Origin: Hodarchaeum sp048939265
Lineage (GTDB): Archaea > Asgardarchaeota > Heimdallarchaeia > Hodarchaeales > Hodarchaeaceae
NCBI GenBank assembly: GCA_048939265.1
Contig: JBHLPQ010000123.1
Span: 1 to 10,992, forward strand
Reading direction: 5' to 3'
Length of the DNA: 10,992 nt
Position numbers and translations under genes: made by a program. A model generated the notes under the pieces. It was given only the letters and a program-made list of their open reading frames with translations, did not search any database and was not told the DNA's origin. Shown piece by piece: positions 7,591 through 10,992 of the stretch (position 1 is the first letter of the stretch; each line of letters opens with the position of its first letter).

Positions 7591-9372
7591 CTAAGAGGAA
7601 ATCTTACGCCTATTAAGGAATAACGCTACCACTAATAATCCACTGACGACTAAGAATAATCCAATTCTAATCAAGACATCTTGTGGAAATACTGGGGAAG
7701 AAGAACTACTTGTATCTATCTCACCAGTATATCTATAGGGAGAAAGGGAGGGAGAAGGATCAATTGCTCCAGCTGACCCTGCGATTGAATAAATCCCTTT
7801 TCCTGTGTAATCCGACCAATAATTCCCTTTCAATACCGTTTCATCATACCATTGATTGTTCATGCCATTATCACACGCTTGCGCCGTATTCTGCCCATTC
7901 GCGATAAAATCATTGTGGTGAATGACATTATTAGCTGAATCGTCGGATAGTTCGATCCCATAGGCTCCATTCCCAACCAAAGTATTCCAAACAATAGAGT
8001 TATTATCAGAGGAACTAAGGAAGATACCAATCCTACCATTATCATTGCAAGTGTTGTTGAGTACAGCCGAAGAACCAGAAGACCAAAAGCTGATACCAGC
8101 CTCACCATTGCTGTTGCAGGTGTTGTTAAGTACAAACGAACCCAAACCAAAAAGAGAGATACCAAATCCTTCATTGTTATTGCAGGTGTTGTTGACTACA
8201 GTCGAAAAACCCGAATCCCTAAGGCAGATGCCCTCCTCACCATTGTTATTGCAGGTGTTGTTGACTACAGTCGAAAAACCCGAATCCCTAAGGTAGATGC
8301 CACTCCAAGTATTTCTTCCATTGCAAGTATTACTGGTCACAGTCGAAAAATCAGAACCCCAAAGGTGGATACCATGATTAAGATTGCTGTTGCAGGTGTT
8401 GTTGGCTACAGTTGAAGAACCAGAACCCTGAAGAATGATACCACAACCAGTACTCCCAAGGACGAAATCAATCTCGTCATTATCGTTACAGGTGTTGTTG
8501 GCTATAGTCGAAGAACCAGAATTCCCAAGACGGATACCATTTCCATCATTGTTATTATTACAAGAGTTGTTGGTTACAGTCGAAAAACCTGAATCCTCAA
8601 GGGAGATGCCATCCTCAGCATTGTTGTTGCAGGTGTTGTTGGTTACAATCGAAGAACCCGAATCCCCAAGGCAGATGCCACTTCCATTATAGTTATTATT
8701 GCAGGTGTTATTGGCTACAGTCGAAAAACCTGAATCCCTAAGGCAGATGCCCTCCTCACCATTGTTGTTGCAGGTGTTGTTGGTTACAATCGAAGAACCC
8801 GAATCCCCAAGGCAGATGCCACTTCCATTATAGTTATTATTGCAGGTGTTATTGGCTACAGTTGATAAATCAGAATCCCCAAGGCAGATGCCATCCCCAT
8901 TATTGTTGTTGCAGGTGTTACTGGCTACAGTCGAAGAATTAGCATTCCCAAGGCTGATACCCCAATAATTACTGTTGCAGGTGTTGTAAGTGATAGTAGC
9001 TGTTCCTAGAGAAACATTACTTATACTTATACCAACTTGAGACTTACAGATCCAACAATTTTTTACCATAAAATATCTGGTGATCCCCTTAATAACTATA
9101 CCGCCTGTTGTGGCGTCTGTAATATTCCAACCAGCAATAATATATGGATCATTAGCCGTTCCCGTCCCACTATTCGCCACAGCAGCTAGTTCACCATCGT
9201 TGGTAATAGTAATGGCGTCATGCACTTTGTAACTCTGGAAACTTGATCTGTTGGCTGAAACTAACGAGGCTGAGAAACGAATTGGGACGGGAGAGAAATG
9301 GATACTCAGATAAAACAAAAACACGGCTGAGAACAAATGTGTTTTAGAAAAACTATTTCTGTTCCTTAACAC
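7591..9372 (-). CDS. secreted, membrane-anchored NosD-like right-handed beta-helix protein
   Basis: The 593-residue product begins at GTG 9372, with GAGG four bases upstream. Residues 10-40 are a signal peptide with a long hydrophobic core. Residues 47-110 (containing GTANDPYIIAGWNITD) are the usual N-terminal cap of NosD/CASH-type helices. From about 128 to 490 come some 15 rungs of 22-24 residues, patterned NNTCNNNxxxGIxLxDSGxSTV: stacked Asn, one Cys per rung and a GI(C/S)L strand. NNQWYDE, KGNYWSDYTG and GSAGAIDPSPSL (505-543) form the C-terminal cap seen in archaeal homologues. A Ser-rich linker and helix 566-586 followed by RRK anchor it in the membrane facing outwards. Beta-helix domains of this type bind or cleave carbohydrate, or bind copper in NosD. 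No catalytic residues can be assigned. One rung (295-327) is 9 residues longer. Confidence 0.88.
   Translation of the reverse strand: MLRNRNSFSKTHLFSAVFLFYLSIHFSPVPIRFSASLVSANRSSFQSYKVHDAITITNDGELAAVANSGTGTANDPYIIAGWNITDATTGGIVIKGITRYFMVKNCWICKSQVGISISNVSLGTATITYNTCNSNYWGISLGNANSSTVASNTCNNNNGDGICLGDSDLSTVANNTCNNNYNGSGICLGDSGSSIVTNNTCNNNGEEGICLRDSGFSTVANNTCNNNYNGSGICLGDSGSSIVTNNTCNNNAEDGISLEDSGFSTVTNNSCNNNNDGNGIRLGNSGSSTIANNTCNDNDEIDFVLGSTGCGIILQGSGSSTVANNTCNSNLNHGIHLWGSDFSTVTSNTCNGRNTWSGIYLRDSGFSTVVNNTCNNNGEEGICLRDSGFSTVVNNTCNNNEGFGISLFGLGSFVLNNTCNSNGEAGISFWSSGSSAVLNNTCNDNGRIGIFLSSSDNNSIVWNTLVGNGAYGIELSDDSANNVIHHNDFIANGQNTAQACDNGMNNQWYDETVLKGNYWSDYTGKGIYSIAGSAGAIDPSPSLSPYRYTGEIDTSSSSSPVFPQDVLIRIGLFLVVSGLLVVALFLNRRKISS
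8172..8293 (-). repeat. intragenic direct repeat, 53 bp, 69-bp period
   Basis: 8172-8224 and 8241-8293 are identical over 53 bases and offset by 69 bp (23 codons). They encode the rung segment RDSGFSTVVNNTCNNN twice, at about residues 361-378 and 384-401. The absence of silent changes points to recent duplication or gene conversion of a single rung. Confidence 0.85.
8620..8862 (-). repeat. intragenic direct repeat, 102 bp, 141-bp period
   Basis: 8620-8721 and 8761-8862 are identical over 102 bases and offset by 141 bp (47 codons, two rungs). They encode residues 171-204 and 218-251, each carrying two NNTC turns and GICLGDSGSSIV. Sequence outside these limits diverges at once, so the unit looks recently duplicated or homogenised. 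Confidence 0.88.
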
Positions 9373-9580
9373 CTTTCCTCACTCATTAAATGCTTTTCCT
9401 CTAAATAATCTGAAGTATTGCTACATTATAGAGCACATTCAAGTATATAAAACTTTAGAGACAATCTCAAACACAAGAAACTGAAAATTCTGTCATTCCA
9501 ACGTTAAACGACATTGGATATCAGAAATTCATAAAAAGAGAGAAAAGGTGACACAACTTCCTCCTCACACGAACAGACCT
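9373..9580. other. upstream region of the beta-helix gene
   Basis: The part next to the gene carries its leader (about 50 nt) and TATA box. Beyond 9453 the sequence is AT-rich with no ORF, RNA gene or strong inverted repeat visible up to the repeat copy that begins at 9587. Confidence 0.5.
9444..9452 (-). promoter_or_regulatory. TATA box of the beta-helix gene
   Basis: On the minus strand the sequence reads CTAAAGTTTTATATACTT, a textbook archaeal TATA box with a purine-rich BRE-like stretch just upstream. The transcript would start near 9420 and have a leader of about 50 nt. That leader contains the GAGG that supports the GTG start at 9372. Confidence 0.6.
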
Positions 9581-9691
9581 CTATCGGGTATAGAGCTGTT
9601 CGACTTCAGGTTGAGACAAGACATAGAGGGGGGCAATAGCAAAAATCGCGCCAAAGGGAAAGTTGAGGAGGTTGAGAGCAGCAATCACCAT
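9581..9691 (-). pseudogene. 36-codon ORF, likely C-terminal remnant of a membrane-protein gene
   Basis: On the minus strand an ATG at 9691 opens a 36-residue frame: MVIAALNLLNFPFGAIFAIA, then PLYVLSQPEVEQLYTR. The pattern LNLLxFPxGxxxxIxxLxVLxxPEVxxLY resembles the C-terminal signature (LNLLxFPIGTxLGIYxLWVL) of a common group of small bacterial and archaeal membrane proteins, as I recall it. The usual N-terminal helices are missing; in the same frame a TAA lies about 8 codons before the ATG. The ORF begins 43 nt after the stop of the gene ending at 9735 and largely coincides with repeat copy B. Copy A encodes a related peptide without a start. It could be a decayed gene end or a real single-helix miniprotein; the repeat is certain, the coding status is not. 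Confidence 0.4.
9587..9677. repeat. dispersed repeat, copy B (91 bp)
   Basis: This is the partner of 671-758, in the same orientation and 8.9 kb away. Both ends are almost perfectly conserved (20 bases at one end; about 24 at the other, AAGGGAAAGTTGAGGAGG plus TTGAGA). The centre differs by a dozen substitutions and three extra bases. Copy B keeps an open frame on both strands. No target-site duplication or terminal inverted repeat is apparent. Confidence 0.88.
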
Positions 9692-9734
9692 TGTGCCAAT
9701 GTGCCTCGAATGTGTTTAAGGAGACGTTTCTAAC

Positions 9735-10193
9735 CTAATCTGGTCCATATTCACCAACTCTAAAAGTGGCAACATATGAAGTTTTTGGAATAATCTCGGT
9801 TGAGATAGGATATGGTTCTAACGCCTTAAACTTGACATAATATCCGTTAAAGGAAGCTTTATGTAAATTACTTGAATTTAATATGAAATCTCCTAGATCC
9901 TGCTGACTATAGCGTATATTAATCATTAGTGATACCGTTCCTTCCCATACACATTCTACATCACTAGGACATCTGGAATCTTCTAGGACATCTACAAATT
10001 TCAGTTTAATCCCATGATTTTTAATAATTACTGATTCTCCAATGTGAAGAGAAACATCAGTACCGATCTCACCAAAATTAACTCCTATTGGTGGACGGAA
10101 TATGAAAAATACTATCAGCGGTCCAATGATAAGAGTAAAGAAAGAAAGAATGATTAAGAATATACTTTTTAAAATCAATCCAGTTTTCTCCAC
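9735..10193 (-). CDS. membrane-anchored protein with extracytoplasmic DSRCP...CxWxG domain
   Basis: The 152-residue product starts at GTG 10193; no in-frame ATG lies between it and the upstream stop, and AGGT sits six to nine bases before it. Residues 7-32 form one membrane helix (or uncleaved signal anchor). Residues 45-148 are a beta-rich outer domain. Its signature EDSRCPSDVECVWEG (71-85) has Cys75 and Cys81, which could form a disulfide. It is followed by LNSS and by GYYVKFKALEPYP and a final strand YVATFRV. I recall this DSRCP-x-x-V-x-C-x-W-x-G pattern from small lipoproteins and secreted proteins of bacteria, where the function is not known to me. Here a transmembrane anchor replaces the lipobox. 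The 36-codon repeat ORF follows on the same strand. Confidence 0.7.
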   Translation of the reverse strand: MEKTGLILKSIFLIILSFFTLIIGPLIVFFIFRPPIGVNFGEIGTDVSLHIGESVIIKNHGIKLKFVDVLEDSRCPSDVECVWEGTVSLMINIRYSQQDLGDFILNSSNLHKASFNGYYVKFKALEPYPISTEIIPKTSYVATFRVGEYGPD

Positions 10194-10360
10194 AAGATAC
10201 CTTGAATTATCAATCGAAAGACTTCAAACGGTCAAATCACTTATTTCTTAAGATACTACTGATTAGGACAGGTGTTCTAAAAAGCGAAACATTTTCAGAT
10301 TCTCTATCCATCTCCAATCCTATCCTTATCATTATCCAAATGAATCTGATGACGAGATCC

Positions 10361-10370
10361 TATATAAAAA
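10361..10370 (+). promoter_or_regulatory. orphan TATA box on the plus strand
   Basis: TCCTATATAAAAATA is a strong archaeal TATA-box match. A transcript would begin near 10388-10392. No ATG-initiated ORF longer than about a dozen codons follows before the hairpin at 10592, so the box either drives a noncoding RNA or is fortuitous. Confidence 0.35.
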
Positions 10371-10591
10371 TACATAAATGCTTTAGATTTTCCTTAAGGA
10401 TTAATACGGATAGTACCGCCATCACGCGAACCTGGAGTTTTGATATATTATTAATAACAAATTTTACATTATTTTTAGTTTATTATGTAGGAATTTCAGT
10501 TATTCCAGATGGGAGACATCCTGAAGCAGGCTATACTTTCGGTATAAAACCTTCGAACATTATAATTAATTATCGGTGCATACATCCATCG

Positions 10592-10618
10592 TTAACGGAA
10601 GTTTTTTCCGTTAATTTT
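10592..10618 (+). terminator. strong hairpin followed by TTTT
   Basis: TTAACGGAA and TTCCGTTAA form a perfect 9-bp stem with a 5-nt loop (GTTTT), followed by TTTT. The T-run follows the stem on the plus strand. The hairpin also lies 31 nt beyond the stop of the minus-strand gene ending at 10645, where it could act as a 3' end or stability element. Confidence 0.5.
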
Positions 10619-10644
10619 CTAGATTGAAAGTTAATTCTATTTAA

Positions 10645-10992
10645 TTATGAACGTGTACTCTGGATGAATGGTTTGGATTTTCTTTGTTCTATTTCCCATC
10701 GTTTTCGTTCTGAACGCAATTTAAAGAGATTTACATCTTTATAGATGATACTCTCTTTTTTCGCGGGTATGGTTATCTCAACACGTTCCCTTTCAGGAGT
10801 ATAGATAAATGAATCACCGAATTCTGCAATGTTGGCAAAAAAACAGTAAGCATAAATAGATCTTCGGGCATCAAAGTGAGCTGCTTTGAAATCTGCTGTG
10901 ACTGGGGTGAAAGCAGGATTAAAAATCAAGTCTACTGGTGGTTCAAAATTCTTCAATTCTACCCTTAAATCCATGTCCAGAAAGTCTCGGCA
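10645..10992 (-). CDS. hypothetical protein, 5' end possibly outside the window
   Basis: The frame is open from the window edge (codons reading CRDFLD before the first ATG at 10974) to TAA 10645-10647. The start is therefore either that ATG, giving 109 residues, or lies further upstream. The product is soluble. The first half is mixed (NFEPPVDLIFNPAFTPV, then FDARRSIYAYCFFANIAEFG). The second half has a beta-like ERERVEITIPAKKESIIYKD and ends in a basic, probably helical tail (LRSERKRWEIEQRKSKPF). I do not recognise the family. No signal peptide is visible in the part seen. A 9-bp-stem hairpin lies 31 nt after the stop. Confidence 0.55.
   Translation of the reverse strand, partial: CRDFLDMDLRVELKNFEPPVDLIFNPAFTPVTADFKAAHFDARRSIYAYCFFANIAEFGDSFIYTPERERVEITIPAKKESIIYKDVNLFKLRSERKRWEIEQRKSKPFIQSTRS

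Larger units (their letters stand above)
10194..10644. other. 450-bp region without a convincing gene
   Basis: The only long frame runs on the plus strand from a TTG at 10202 to TGA 10627 (141 codons). It has no family match I recognise and a poor start. Its last third contains a hydrophobic stretch (ILLITNFTLFLVYYVGISVI), so a short or broken membrane-protein gene is possible. The minus-strand frames are cut by stops. The region also holds a plus-strand TATA box at 10361, a visibly GC-richer patch near 10404-10437, a 12-bp AT palindrome at 10562-10573 and a strong hairpin at 10592. A TTAAGAAATA on the minus strand near 10240-10250 could be the TATA box of the gene starting at 10193. Confidence 0.4.

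Noticed and set aside
7860..8174. Long open frames on both strands inside the beta-helix gene (also 8045-8296 and 8435-8692 on the plus strand)
   Set aside because: Their repetitive peptides are out-of-frame readings of the rung repeats. The 593-codon frame alone gives a signal peptide, coherent rungs and an anchor.
7591..9372. CRISPR array or other noncoding tandem repeat
   Set aside because: The regular spacing of 66-72 bp comes from codon-level rung repeats. Units are multiples of three and the spacers are coding.
7371..9503. CATTCCAACG shared upstream of the permease (7371) and of the beta-helix gene (about 9494)
   Set aside because: A 10-base match at different distances from the two starts (about 60 and 122 nt), without further similarity, can arise by chance.
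671..9677. Repeat pair as the ends of one composite transposon
   Set aside because: No transposase lies between them, the copies are diverged, and there are no terminal inverted repeats or target duplications. The genes between look like ordinary chromosomal genes.
9548..9733. 61-codon plus-strand ORF across repeat copy B
   Set aside because: The equivalent frame in copy A is broken by a TAA, and the start is GTG without a ribosome-binding site. The minus-strand reading is open in both copies and looks like a membrane segment.
10404..10440. tRNA-like GGTTCG sequence on the minus strand in the GC-richer patch
   Set aside because: The surrounding bases do not give a T-arm stem, an anticodon arm or an acceptor stem.

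Overview
The window is AT-rich and looks archaeal. TATA-box-like promoters precede several genes, the two GTG starts and an ATGA gene overlap are of archaeal type, and the main proteins are a long TPR protein, a NosD-like beta-helix surface protein with a C-terminal membrane anchor, and an FtsX/LolD-type ABC exporter. From memory this mix is most like Asgard archaea (Heimdall/Loki/Thor-type genomes), but no phylogenetic marker is present, so the lineage is an inference.

Layout. Positions 1-1010 hold the end of a GNAT acetyltransferase (+), a small three-helix membrane protein (+) and a small membrane protein on the minus strand, with an 88-bp repeat copy between the last two. Positions 1291-3297 encode a 668-residue TPR protein (+) behind a clear TATA box. 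Positions 3453-7312 are a two-gene minus-strand operon: a 991-residue FtsX-like permease, overlapping by 4 nt with its LolD/MacB-type ATPase. The ATPase carries an AbrB-like C-terminal extension. Positions 7591-9372 encode a secreted, membrane-anchored right-handed beta-helix protein (-) with its own TATA box and terminator. Its rungs repeat at DNA level and form ladders of cysteines and Asn-X-Thr sites. Positions 9581-10193 hold a second repeat copy, read as a 36-codon ORF, and a membrane-anchored protein with a DSRCP...CxWxG domain. Positions 10194-10644 hold no convincing gene but do have a plus-strand TATA box and a strong hairpin-plus-T terminator. The window ends inside an unrecognised minus-strand gene.

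Functional picture. Most of the content concerns the cell envelope: a MacB-like exporter or mechanotransmitter, a beta-helix surface protein, an extracytoplasmic DSRCP-type domain and several small membrane proteins. The most unusual items are the pair of dispersed repeats 8.9 kb apart, each just downstream of a small minus-strand envelope gene and possibly remnants of one membrane-protein gene; the recently homogenised rung repeats of the beta-helix protein; the ABC ATPase/AbrB-like fusion; and the possible plus-strand noncoding transcript near 10390-10620.
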